The translations under genes and the position numbers were made by a program. A stretch of DNA of 64,000 bases from UBA4085 sp964556755 (GTDB lineage: Bacteria; Acidobacteriota; Aminicenantia; Aminicenantales; UBA4085), in assembly GCA_964556755.1 (NCBI GenBank), contig CAZKXI010000007.1, positions 1 to 64,000 on the forward strand, read 5' to 3'. Numbering within the stretch: position 1 is the first letter of the stretch; each line of letters begins with the position of its first letter. Positions 18,311 to 26,639 of the stretch are shown here, in pieces. The notes beneath the pieces are model-generated. The model ran no database searches. It was not told where the DNA came from and saw only the letters and a program-made list of their open reading frames with translations.

Positions 18311-19096
18311 TCAGAAGCGCAGCGAGAGACAGGTCAGGCCGCCGTCCATCTTGCGCATCTCGCTCGTGGCGACCTCGAGGATCGGCAGGCCAAGGCGCTC
18401 GAGCTTGCGCCGGGCACGCGGGAAGCCGGCCGGGACAAGAAGGATTCCGTTGATGGATAAGGTATTGGCCGCGTACTCGTCGCCGGGATCGAGTGCGAGG
18501 AGATGGAAATCGGCAAACGCGGGACCGGACTCGAATCCCGCCGCGACGACCAGATGCCGTCCCCCAAGCGAATTGAGGCTCGACTTGAGGTGCAGTCCGG
18601 CTCCGACGGGAACAGAGATTCCCTCATACCCGTGCTTGTCGAGGATGCGGGCCAGCTGGCGGGCGCCTTCCTCGTCGGTCCGGTCCGAGCGGCCTATGAA
18701 GAACCGGTTCCCGACGCGCAGGACATCTCCCCCTTCAAGCGTCCCGGGTGGCTCGATCCGGGCGATCGGGAGAGAAGCTTCCAGGGCCGATGCAATGGAC
18801 GCGGTCTCCCCGCGCCGGGACGGAGCGCCCGGCCGCGTGATCACGGCGACTTCGGGCATCACGACCGCCGCGTCCTCGACGAAATAGGCGTCGGGGCAGC
18901 CTGGCAGAGGCGGCAGGACCGTCACGTCGAGACCGAGCGATCGGAGAGTCTTGACGTAGGCGGCATGCTGGGCGAGAAGCAGCGGCAAGTCGGGCCGGCC
19001 GAGGCGGGATGTGGTCAGGCCGTCGGCCGCGTCCGGCCCCGGCGTCCGGACGACGGCCCGCGTGAAAACGGCGCCGGACGACTTATCCCAGGACAT
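18311..19096 (-). CDS. DDAH-like amidinohydrolase (dimethylargininase family)
   Basis: A 261-residue protein of the guanidino-group-modifying (pentein) superfamily. Visible family motifs are DAYFVEDAAVV, GGDVL, GLHLKSSL (catalytic His) and the C-terminal GGLTCLSLRF with the nucleophile Cys256. This fits dimethylarginine dimethylaminohydrolase, releasing citrulline plus a methylamine; a related arginine or agmatine substrate is possible. Its ATG lies inside the 3' end of the purine permease gene (14-bp overlap), so it is the last gene of that operon. The link with purine salvage is unexpected and its meaning is unknown. Confidence 0.85.
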   Translation of the reverse strand: MSWDKSSGAVFTRAVVRTPGPDAADGLTTSRLGRPDLPLLLAQHAAYVKTLRSLGLDVTVLPPLPGCPDAYFVEDAAVVMPEVAVITRPGAPSRRGETASIASALEASLPIARIEPPGTLEGGDVLRVGNRFFIGRSDRTDEEGARQLARILDKHGYEGISVPVGAGLHLKSSLNSLGGRHLVVAAGFESGPAFADFHLLALDPGDEYAANTLSINGILLVPAGFPRARRKLERLGLPILEVATSEMRKMDGGLTCLSLRF

Positions 19097-20408
19097 AGCG
19101 CAGGATGAACAGGAGCGAGAAGACGTAGACCAAGACGTGGACCCGACGGCCTTTCCCCGACGCCAGCTTGAGCAGGGCGTAGGAGATGAAGCCGAAGGCG
19201 ATGCCCTCGGCGATGCTCTGGGTCAATGGCGTGATGACGATGGCCAGGAAGGCGGGCACGGCTTCGCTGAGGTCGTCCCAGTCGATGAAGCGGACGGAGC
19301 GCATCATCAGGTAGCCGACCAGGATGAGGGCCGGGGCGATGGCCGGGCGCAGGACCGAGCCGCCCAGATTGACTTCGCCGGCGATCATCTCGGCCAGGGG
19401 GCTGAAGAAGAGGGCGGCCAGGAAAAGGGCGGCGGTGACCACGTTGGCCAGGCCGGTCCGGGCGCCGGCCGCGATCCCGGTGGTGCTCTCGATGTAGCTG
19501 GAGACGGTCGAGGTCCCGAGCAAGGTCCCCTCCACGGTACCGATGGCATCGGCCAGGATGGCCCGGCCGGCCCGCGGCAGGCGGCCGTTTCTCATGAACC
19601 CGGCCGGCTGGCTGACCCCGATGAGGGTGCCGACGCAGTCGAACATGTCCAGGAAGAAGAAGACGAAGAGCACCGAGAAGAAGCCCATGTTCAGGGCGCC
19701 CGGGATGTCGAGCTTGAGAAGGGTCGGGGCCAGGCTGGGCGGGGCGGCCACGAGGCCTCGAAACTTCATGACGCCCAGAGCCACGCCGGCGGCCGCCGTG
19801 CCCAGGACGCCCAGCAGGATGGCGCCCTTGATCCGGCGGGCCATCAGCACGACGCTGAAGGCCGTCCCGGCCAAGACCAGCAGGACGGGCTTGGCGGTCA
19901 GGTCGCCCAGGCCGATGTAGGTCCCGGGGCTGGAGACGACGATGCCGCCGTATTCCAGGCCGATCAGGGCGATCAGCAGGCCGATGCCGACGGCGATCGC
20001 GTGCTTGAGCCCGTCGGGCACGGCCGCCACCAGCTTCTCGTAGAATCCGGCCAGCGAGAGGGCGATCTGCAGGAGCCCGGCCAGGAAGACGGCCCCCAGG
20101 GCCGCCTGCCAGGAGTAGCCCATGACGCCGCAGACGACGACGGCAAAGAAGACGTTGTGGCCCATGGCCGGGGCCTGGGCGATGGGGTAGTTGGCCAGCA
20201 GGCCCATGAGCAGAGTGGCCAGGGCCGAGGCCAGGCAGGTCGCCGTCAGGACGGCGCCCCGGTCCATGCCAGCCGCGGACAGGATGGCCGGCTGGACGAA
20301 GATGATGTAGGACATGGTCATGAACGTCGTCGCCCCGCCCAGGATCTCGGTGCGGACGTTCGTGCCCAGCTCGGTCAAATGGAAGAAGCGATCCAGCCGC
20401 GAAGCCAT
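19083..20408 (-). CDS. NCS2-type adenine/guanine permease (AzgA/PbuG-like)
   Basis: A 441-residue inner-membrane protein with about 12-14 hydrophobic segments. The N-terminus carries the family stretches GGATTFMTMSYIIFVQP and APAMGHNVFF typical of the AzgA/GhxP/PbuG branch of nucleobase-cation symporters. It should take up adenine, guanine or hypoxanthine with protons. It lies 21 bp downstream of apt, and DDAH overlaps its 3' end. The adjacency to adenine phosphoribosyltransferase favours adenine as a substrate. Confidence 0.92.
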   Translation of the reverse strand: MASRLDRFFHLTELGTNVRTEILGGATTFMTMSYIIFVQPAILSAAGMDRGAVLTATCLASALATLLMGLLANYPIAQAPAMGHNVFFAVVVCGVMGYSWQAALGAVFLAGLLQIALSLAGFYEKLVAAVPDGLKHAIAVGIGLLIALIGLEYGGIVVSSPGTYIGLGDLTAKPVLLVLAGTAFSVVLMARRIKGAILLGVLGTAAAGVALGVMKFRGLVAAPPSLAPTLLKLDIPGALNMGFFSVLFVFFFLDMFDCVGTLIGVSQPAGFMRNGRLPRAGRAILADAIGTVEGTLLGTSTVSSYIESTTGIAAGARTGLANVVTAALFLAALFFSPLAEMIAGEVNLGGSVLRPAIAPALILVGYLMMRSVRFIDWDDLSEAVPAFLAIVITPLTQSIAEGIAFGFISYALLKLASGKGRRVHVLVYVFSLLFILRYVLG

Positions 20409-20429
20409 GGCGCGCCCTCGATGCCGGGC

Positions 20430-20969
20430 CTACTTCTTGTACTTGATCAGGCTGTAGACGGCCACGTCGGGGTGGGCCTTGCGGATGGCCTTGAGCCCGT
20501 CCAGGAAGACCAGCTCCACGGCCGCGCCGAAGCCGACCGGGACGCCGCGCAGCATCTTGACCAGGTTGATGGCGGCGATGGAGGAGGATCCGGTGGCGAT
20601 CAGGTCGTCGATGATAAGGACCCTCTGGCCGGGCTTGACCGCGTCGGCGTGCATCTCGAAGAACTCCACCGCGTACTCGTTGGGGGCCTGGACGCAGACG
20701 GTCGCCCGCGGCAGCTTGCCCTTCTTGCGGATGACGGCCAGGCCGCGCTTGAGGTCGCGGGCCACGGGGGCGGCGAAGAGGTAGCCGCGGGACTCGATGC
20801 CGACGATGAGGTCCGGCTTCTTGAATCGGGCCCAGCCGGACAGGCAGTCGACGACTTCCTTGTAGGCCTTGGCGTCGGCCACGAGCGGGGTGATGTCCTT
20901 GAATCCGACGCCGGGCTTGGGATAGTCCTTAACCTCCAGAATTTTCTTCTTCAGCGGGGCGGTGTTCAT
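20430..20969 (-). CDS. apt: Adenine phosphoribosyltransferase
   Basis: A 179-residue type I phosphoribosyltransferase converting adenine and PRPP to AMP. The PRPP loop is VLIIDDLIATGSS, and the N-terminal PGVGFKDITPL and GIESRGYLFAAP segments are typical of Apt. Length matches the family. The ATG at 20969 has AAGGAGA eight bases upstream; the ATG 18 bp earlier has no site. It forms a purine-salvage unit with the downstream permease. Confidence 0.95.
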   Translation of the reverse strand: MNTAPLKKKILEVKDYPKPGVGFKDITPLVADAKAYKEVVDCLSGWARFKKPDLIVGIESRGYLFAAPVARDLKRGLAVIRKKGKLPRATVCVQAPNEYAVEFFEMHADAVKPGQRVLIIDDLIATGSSSIAAINLVKMLRGVPVGFGAAVELVFLDGLKAIRKAHPDVAVYSLIKYKK

Positions 20970-20995
20970 GACAACTCTCCTTGCCAAGCGGGGCT

Positions 20996-21024
20996 AATTT
21001 ATCGCAATTCCACCACGTCTTCAA
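20996..21024 (-). promoter_or_regulatory. Possible internal promoter for apt-permease-DDAH
   Basis: On the minus strand TTGAAG, a 17-bp spacer and TAAATT, starting in the last codons of tsaE. It would allow separate expression of the purine genes. Confidence 0.42.
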
Positions 21025-21539
21025 TCGATACGGATGAGCCGGGTTTCGTCGGGCTCGACCTTGATCGAGACCCGGATCGCGCGCATCGGGAAGTCGATCT
21101 TCTCGGCCCATTCCACCAGAATGACGCCCTCGCCTACATAGTCCTCGAAGCCCAGGTCCCGGATTTCCGCCCCGCCGCCCAATCGGTACAGATCGAGATG
21201 GTAGATGGGCACCCTGGCCTGATAGACGTTCATCAAGGTGAAGGTCGGGCTGCAGACCTGGCCGATGTCCTTCAGCCCCAGTCCGGCCGCGATGCCCTTG
21301 GCGAACACGGTCTTGCCGGCGCCCAGCTCGCCGACCAGAAAGACGACCTCGTCGCCCTTGAAGGTCCGGGCCCACCGGGCCGCGAAATACCGGGTCTCCT
21401 TCTCGCTGCGGGAACGATAGATGCTTTCGGATGATAAAGGCTTCCGGGCCCTGGCCGCCTTCTTTCGCGCCGACGGCTCGGCCCGGAGAGCGATCGTCCT
21501 TTTCGCTCCCTCCGGCCCGCGCTCTCGGGGCTTCCTCAC
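21021..21539 (-). CDS. tsaE: tRNA threonylcarbamoyladenosine biosynthesis ATPase TsaE
   Basis: A 172-residue P-loop ATPase needed for t6A formation on ANN-decoding tRNAs with TsaB/TsaC/TsaD. Walker A is GELGAGKTVFAKG, followed by SPTFTLMNVY and the YHLDLYRL motif; VEWAEKI near the end is also typical. About 40 basic, Arg/Lys-rich residues precede the usual start, an unusual N-terminal extension. The GTG start overlaps the nnr stop as GTGA and has GGAGG ten bases upstream. The nnr-tsaE pairing is widespread in bacteria. Confidence 0.93.
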   Translation of the reverse strand: MRKPRERGPEGAKRTIALRAEPSARKKAARARKPLSSESIYRSRSEKETRYFAARWARTFKGDEVVFLVGELGAGKTVFAKGIAAGLGLKDIGQVCSPTFTLMNVYQARVPIYHLDLYRLGGGAEIRDLGFEDYVGEGVILVEWAEKIDFPMRAIRVSIKVEPDETRLIRID

Positions 21540-23095
21540 TTGGCCGCGTCCTCCAGCGATTTGACCGCCGCCGGCAGGAAGCGGATGAGATCGCCGGCGA
21601 TGAGGGACCTCTCCCCCAGCTTGGCCGCCGCCAGATCGCCGCTCAGGCCGTGGACGTAGACGGCGGCCCGGACGGCGCTCAGGACATCCTTGGCCTGGAC
21701 CATAAGGGATCCGATCAGGCCGCTCAGGACGTCGCCCGATCCGCCCGTGGCCATGCCGGGATTTCCGGTCGGGTTGATGAAAACCCGTCCGTCCGGCGCC
21801 GCGACCAGCGTCCGGTGGCCCTTCAGGACCAGGATGACGCCGTGCTCGCGGGCGAACGCGGGCGCCAGCTCGAGCCGCTTGGCCAGGACTCCCTCCGTTG
21901 CCTCCCCCGTCAAACGGGCGAACTCGCCGGGATGCGGCGTCAGGACGGGCGGGCGAGCCATCTTCTTGAGGACGTCCCGGCGGCCCGCGACGATGTTCAA
22001 GCCATCGGCGTCAAGGACCACAGGTCCCTTGAGCCGGGGCAAAAGAGCCAGCACGAGCTCGGCCGTAGAGGGATCCGTCCCGAGGCCGGGGCCGAGGACG
22101 ACGCCGTCCTTTCCTTTGAGGATCTTGTCGAGAACGGGTAGGGCCCCGGCCGAGACGGCTCCGCCCGGCGTCTCGGGCAAGGGCTCGGTCATCAGCTCGG
22201 CCATGCCTCGAGCCACCGTCGTGACGGCCCGCGCCGCGGTGGCGACCGTAACAAGGCCCGCCCCCGCGCGCAGGGCGGCTTTCCCGGCGAGCACCGCGGC
22301 CCCCGTCTTGCCCATCGATCCGCCCAGGATCAAGACGTGGCCGTAAGCGCCTTTGTGGCCGTCGCGCCGGCGGGGGGCGAAGGCGGCCAGAATGTCGGCG
22401 GGCTCCGTCAGACTCAGCTTGAAGTCGGGCGACTCTATAAGGTACTTCGGGATGCCGATGTCGACAACGACCATCCGGCCGACGCATTCGGAAGCCGGCG
22501 CGAAGACGTGCCCGATCTTGGGCGCGGCCAGGGCCACGGTCAGATCCGCCCTCACGGCGGGGCCGATAAGGGCGAAAGTATCGGATGACAAGCCCGAGGG
22601 GATATCCACGGCGACCTTGAAGCCGCGGGCCTTATTGATGTCCTCGATGGCCGTGGCGAAGAGGCCCGAAGCCGCCCTTTCCAGCCCCGTGCCGAAGATA
22701 GCGTCTACGACGATCGAGGCGTTTTGCAGCGTCGGCCTCTGCTTCTTCCAGCACAGCTCGGTCGAGGCGTCGACGATCTCGACGCCGCTCTTCTCGGCCG
22801 CGGACAGGTTGAGGGCCGCGTCGCCCTTGACCTCATCCCTCGCAGCCAATAGCAGGACGACCGGCTTGCCGCCCTTCTGCCGCAGGTGGCGGGCCGCGAC
22901 CAGCCCGTCGCCGCCGTTGTTGCCCTTGCCGGCCGCGACCACGATCCGCTCGCGGGACGGATCGGGAAAGCGCTTCAGGATCTCGGCCACGATCCGCAGG
23001 CCGGCGTTCTCCATCAGCACGGGGCCGGGAATGCCGACGTCCTCGATGGTCGTCCGGTCGACGGCCCGCATCTGCTGGGAAGTCAATATTTTCAT
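21536..23095 (-). CDS. nnr: Bifunctional NAD(P)H-hydrate epimerase / ADP-dependent NAD(P)H-hydrate dehydratase
   Basis: A 519-residue repair enzyme. The N-terminal YjeF_N epimerase (~1-215) shows MKILTSQQMRAVD, GKGNNGGDGLVAARHL and VVDAIFGTG. The C-terminal ribokinase-fold dehydratase (~225-510) shows GHVLILGGS, LTPHPGEFARL and the nucleotide/active-site segment NPGMATGGSGDVLSG. Together they restore damaged NAD(P)HX. The frame opens 141 bp upstream, but homologous proteins begin at this ATG. It is the first gene of the leftward cluster; a TATGAT hexamer about 25 nt upstream may be its -10 element. Confidence 0.95.
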   Translation of the reverse strand: MKILTSQQMRAVDRTTIEDVGIPGPVLMENAGLRIVAEILKRFPDPSRERIVVAAGKGNNGGDGLVAARHLRQKGGKPVVLLLAARDEVKGDAALNLSAAEKSGVEIVDASTELCWKKQRPTLQNASIVVDAIFGTGLERAASGLFATAIEDINKARGFKVAVDIPSGLSSDTFALIGPAVRADLTVALAAPKIGHVFAPASECVGRMVVVDIGIPKYLIESPDFKLSLTEPADILAAFAPRRRDGHKGAYGHVLILGGSMGKTGAAVLAGKAALRAGAGLVTVATAARAVTTVARGMAELMTEPLPETPGGAVSAGALPVLDKILKGKDGVVLGPGLGTDPSTAELVLALLPRLKGPVVLDADGLNIVAGRRDVLKKMARPPVLTPHPGEFARLTGEATEGVLAKRLELAPAFAREHGVILVLKGHRTLVAAPDGRVFINPTGNPGMATGGSGDVLSGLIGSLMVQAKDVLSAVRAAVYVHGLSGDLAAAKLGERSLIAGDLIRFLPAAVKSLEDAAK

Positions 23096-23238
23096 GATGA
23101 ATCCGGAGAGGATTCTATCATATTCATCCGAGCCCCGAGAATGCCGCGGCAGGGGGGTGAAGGGAAGGAATCCGGGCGGCGAAAGCCCGTTCCTTGGGAA
23201 AAATCGGGCCGCCTCGGTTAGAATGGTTGAGGACAAGG

Positions 23239-24174
23239 ATGACGGCGATTCTTAACCGCGGCTTCGAATACAGCGACAGGATCGTTCCGGCGGACGAGGG
23301 GGTCTTCTTGTCGGATTTCTATGCCCGGCGCTATCCCCATTCGACCGACGCCGAATGGCGCGAGCATATCCTTTCCGGCCGCGTCACCCGCAACGGGCGG
23401 CCGGCGCGACCCAATGACATCCTGAAGCGCGGCGACGTCCTCGTCTACAGCCGTCCGCCTTGGGAGGAGCCCGACGCACCGCTCGACTTCGCCGTTCTCC
23501 ATGAGGACTGTGATCTCGTCGTCCTGAACAAGCCTTCGGGACTGCCGGTCCTGCCCGGCGGGAACTTCCTGGAGCACACCCTCCTCCATCTGGCCCGTCG
23601 GCGCTTTGGACCGGAATGCTCCCCCCTGCACCGCCTCGGCCGCGGCACGTCAGGGGCCATCCTCTTCACACTGAACGAGCGAGCGGCTCGTTTCCTGACC
23701 CGGGCCATGGTGGAACGTCGAATCACGAAGGTCTATCTGGCCAAGGCTTCGGGGCTCGTCTCCCCCGATTCCTTCACGATCGACGCCCCGATCGGCCCCG
23801 TTCCCGTCGGCCAAGGCGGGACCATCAACGCATATTCCCCCACCGGCCGCGCCGCCGTCAGCCATGTGCGCCTCATCAGACGCCTGATCGACGAGGAGGC
23901 CTCGATCCTGGAGGTGACCATCCCCACCGGCCGTCCCCACCAAATCCGCATCCACCTGGCCTATGCCGGCCATCCCCTCGTCGGCGATCCTCTCTACGCC
24001 TCGGGCGGCCTGCCGGGCCCGGTCTCAGAAGTCGAGAAAGCCGCCCGTCCCGGCGACGGCGGATATCTCCTCCATTCTTGGAAGATACGGTTTCCCCACC
24101 CGGACGGAACCGGCGAGATCGAGGTCGTCGCCCCTCCCCCGTCCGCCTTGAATCCGGACGCCTCAGCGGGCTGA
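23239..24174 (+). CDS. RluA-family pseudouridine synthase-like protein
   Basis: A 311-residue protein with an S4-like N-terminus (residues ~20-70) and a pseudouridine synthase domain (~85-290). Recognisable motifs are LVVLNKPSGLPVLPGG, LHRLGRGTSGAILF, TKVYLAKASG, GRPHQIRIHLAYAGHPLVGDPLY. In the catalytic motif the RluA family normally has HRLD; here position 134 is Gly (codon GGC). Either this is a subfamily with altered chemistry or it binds RNA without catalysis. GAGGA precedes ATG 23239. A divergent promoter region is shared with nnr. Confidence 0.85.
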   Translation: MTAILNRGFEYSDRIVPADEGVFLSDFYARRYPHSTDAEWREHILSGRVTRNGRPARPNDILKRGDVLVYSRPPWEEPDAPLDFAVLHEDCDLVVLNKPSGLPVLPGGNFLEHTLLHLARRRFGPECSPLHRLGRGTSGAILFTLNERAARFLTRAMVERRITKVYLAKASGLVSPDSFTIDAPIGPVPVGQGGTINAYSPTGRAAVSHVRLIRRLIDEEASILEVTIPTGRPHQIRIHLAYAGHPLVGDPLYASGGLPGPVSEVEKAARPGDGGYLLHSWKIRFPHPDGTGEIEVVAPPPSALNPDASAG

Positions 24175-24244
24175 CCCAGTGGCGGCTTCATGTCGCGCCT
24201 GCCGCTATCGTTCCGCGCGGCCAAGCGCCTGGCCGCAGCCCGGA

Positions 24245-24273
24245 TTGACAAATCATCCGGCCGGGTGTTTGAT
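24245..24273 (+). promoter_or_regulatory. Promoter for the aldo/keto-reductase-fold gene
   Basis: A perfect TTGACA, a 17-bp spacer and TTTGAT. Start predicted about 34 nt before the ATG at 24314, where AGGAGG is found. Confidence 0.5.
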
Positions 24274-24313
24274 TCCGTGGGTGGATTCGCGCCTTCTTCC
24301 CCAGGAGGAAACG

Positions 24314-25528
24314 ATGAAAGAAAACCCGCGCCGCGAGTTCCTCAAGAAGAGCCTGGCCGGCGTCGCCGGCGCCGCCTTCGCCCCGGTCGCCTGGAAGCCC
24401 GCCCTGGCCGGGACGCCCCGCGATCCCGCCGCTCCCGCCCTGCCAACCCGCATTCTAGGCCGGACCCAGCTCCAGATCCCACTGATCAGCATGGGCTGCG
24501 GCGAAGCCTCCGGCGTCGGCCTCATTCGGCAGGCCTACGACGCCGGCGTCAAGCTGTTCTTCTCGGCCACCTACTACGGCCGGGGGAACAACGAGCGGCT
24601 GGCGGGCGAAGCCCTGAGAGGCCTGCCCCGCGACTCCTTCCTCGTCGGCACCGCGGCCTCGCCCGAGGGCTTCAATCCCCGCGAGGGCGCCCTGCCCAAG
24701 GGCTACACGGCCGCGAGCTTCCGGAAGACCGCCGAGGAGGCCCTGGCTCGGTTCGGCTTCGATCACGTCGATATCCTCATGCTGCCGTTCGCGGCCAAGA
24801 AAGCCTTCATCCAGGCCGAGCCTATCCTGGAGGCCCTGCTCAAGCTCAAGGAGCAGGGCAAGACCCGCTTCCTGGGCATCGCCACGCACGACCCCTTCGA
24901 AGAAGCCCTGCAGGCCGCCGTCGAAGCCAAGGTCTATGACATGGCCATGGTCGCCTACAACTACAAGAGCGCCGACGGGGAAAAGTTGAGGCGGGCCATG
25001 GCCGCCGCGGCTGCATCCGGCCTGGGCCTGGTGGCCATGAAGACCACCGCCGGCGCCGCCCGCGACAAGAGCCGGACCACGCCGTTGAACACCGATGCCG
25101 CCCTCAAGTGGGTCCTGCGCGAGAAGGCCGTCGCCAGCATCGTCTCCGGCATGTCCAACGAGAGCGAGCTGAGGAAGAATCTGGCGATGGTCCAGAACAT
25201 CGCCATGTCCGAGCAGGAATGGAAGGATCTCGGCCTGGAGAGCCTCAAATCCGAGGCCGGCCTCTACTGCCAGCAGTGCCGGCAGTGCCTGCCCCAATGC
25301 CCGCACGGACTGGACATTCCCACCCTGATGCGCAGCTACATGTACGCCTACGGCTACCGCAATCTCGAGCACGCCCGCCAGGCCCTTGATTCGGCCGGGG
25401 TCACCGGCCGGCCCTGCGACGCCTGTGCGGTCTGCCGCGTCGAATGCGCCTCCGGCTTCGACATCAAGGACCGGGTCCAAGACATCGTCCGCCTGGGCGC
25501 GGTGCCGCCGGAATTTTTAAAGGCCTGA
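24314..25528 (+). CDS. Tat-exported aldo/keto-reductase-fold protein with 4Fe-4S motifs
   Basis: A 404-residue protein. Residues 1-32 form a Tat-type signal (RREFLKK followed by Ala-rich hydrophobic residues). An aldo/keto reductase barrel covers ~45-320, and Cys-rich clusters CQQCRQCLPQC and CDACAVCRVEC near 325-390 look like iron-sulfur sites. The usual AKR catalytic tetrad is degraded. The Asp position is Ser84 (LFFSATYYG), the Lys position reads VGTAAS, and the His position reads DILMLPF; only the Tyr region remains. So classical NADPH aldehyde reduction is doubtful and a periplasmic redox or binding role is more likely. AGGAGG lies before ATG. Confidence 0.85.
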   Translation: MKENPRREFLKKSLAGVAGAAFAPVAWKPALAGTPRDPAAPALPTRILGRTQLQIPLISMGCGEASGVGLIRQAYDAGVKLFFSATYYGRGNNERLAGEALRGLPRDSFLVGTAASPEGFNPREGALPKGYTAASFRKTAEEALARFGFDHVDILMLPFAAKKAFIQAEPILEALLKLKEQGKTRFLGIATHDPFEEALQAAVEAKVYDMAMVAYNYKSADGEKLRRAMAAAAASGLGLVAMKTTAGAARDKSRTTPLNTDAALKWVLREKAVASIVSGMSNESELRKNLAMVQNIAMSEQEWKDLGLESLKSEAGLYCQQCRQCLPQCPHGLDIPTLMRSYMYAYGYRNLEHARQALDSAGVTGRPCDACAVCRVECASGFDIKDRVQDIVRLGAVPPEFLKA

Positions 25529-25556
25529 CGGCGGCGCCAGCGGGCCGTCCGTCCTA

Positions 25557-25585
25557 TTGTCGGCGCCTTCGTTTCGTGATATTTT
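25557..25585 (+). promoter_or_regulatory. Promoter for gap-pgk-tpiA-secG
   Basis: TTGTCG, a 17-bp spacer and TATTTT, starting 28 bp after the previous stop codon. The leader would be about 41 nt and contains AGGAGG before the gap ATG. Confidence 0.4.
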
Positions 25586-25632
25586 AACCGGTACTTTTCG
25601 GGTTCCCCGCGTATACCCATAGGAGGTCTCAT

Positions 25633-26634
25633 ATGTCCATCAAGATCGGCATCAACGGTTTCGGGCGCATCGGCCGCAACGTCCTGCGGGCCGCCGCCGG
25701 CGACCCGTCCCTGGAGTTCGTGGCCGTCAACGACATCACCGACGCCAAGACCCTGGCCCACCTGCTCAAATACGACTCCGTCCTGGGCCGCTACAAGGGC
25801 ACCGTGGAAGCCGCCGCCGACGCCATCATCGTCGACGGCCGGCCGGTCAAGGTCCTGGCCGCCAAGGACCCGGCCGAGCTGCCCTGGAAGAGCCTCGGCG
25901 TGGATGTGGTCATCGAGTCGACCGGCAAGTTCACCAAGCGGCCCGACGTTATGAAGCACATAGAAAAGGGCGGGGCCCGCAAGGTCATCGTCTCGGCCCC
26001 GGCCACCGATCCCGACATCACCATCGTCCTGGGCGTCAACGACAAGGCCTACGACCCGGCCAAGCACCACATGCTCTCGAACGCCTCCTGCACCACCAAC
26101 TGCCTGGCCCCGGTGGCCAAGGTCCTGCACGAGTCCTTCGGCATCGAGAAGGCTTTCATGACCACCATCCACTCCTACACCAACGACCAGAAGATCCTCG
26201 ACGCCCCCCATAAGGACCTCCGCCGGGCCCGCTCGGCCGCCGTGTCCCAGATCCCGACCACCACCGGCGCCGCCAAGGCCGTGGGCCTCGTGCTGCCCGA
26301 CCTCAAGGGCAAGATCGACGGCATCGCCATCCGCGTCCCGACTCCCAACGTCTCCATCGTCGATCTGGTCGCGGTGATGAAGAAGCCGGTCACCGACAAG
26401 GACGTCAACGCCGCCCTCCAGGCCGCCTCCGAGGGCGCCCTCAAGGGCATCCTCGGCTACACCGAGGAGCCGCTGGTGTCGGTCGACTTCATGTCCGACC
26501 CGCACTCCTCCATCGTCGACGGCCTGTCGACCAAGGTCCTGGGCGACAATCTGCTCAAGGTCATGTCCTGGTACGACAACGAGTGGGGCTACTCCTGCCG
26601 CCTGGTCGACCTGGTCCGCCTGATCGGCAAGTGA
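25633..26634 (+). CDS. gap: Glyceraldehyde-3-phosphate dehydrogenase, type I
   Basis: A 333-residue glycolytic enzyme converting glyceraldehyde-3-phosphate, NAD and phosphate to 1,3-bisphosphoglycerate. The NAD-binding start GINGFGRIGRN is intact and the catalytic Cys153 lies in SNASCTTNC. The C-terminal segment SWYDNEWGYS is also conserved. AGGAGG precedes the ATG. It is the first gene of a four-gene glycolytic/secretion operon that continues into tRNA-Leu. Confidence 0.97.
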   Translation: MSIKIGINGFGRIGRNVLRAAAGDPSLEFVAVNDITDAKTLAHLLKYDSVLGRYKGTVEAAADAIIVDGRPVKVLAAKDPAELPWKSLGVDVVIESTGKFTKRPDVMKHIEKGGARKVIVSAPATDPDITIVLGVNDKAYDPAKHHMLSNASCTTNCLAPVAKVLHESFGIEKAFMTTIHSYTNDQKILDAPHKDLRRARSAAVSQIPTTTGAAKAVGLVLPDLKGKIDGIAIRVPTPNVSIVDLVAVMKKPVTDKDVNAALQAASEGALKGILGYTEEPLVSVDFMSDPHSSIVDGLSTKVLGDNLLKVMSWYDNEWGYSCRLVDLVRLIGK

Positions 26635-26639
26635 CGCCG

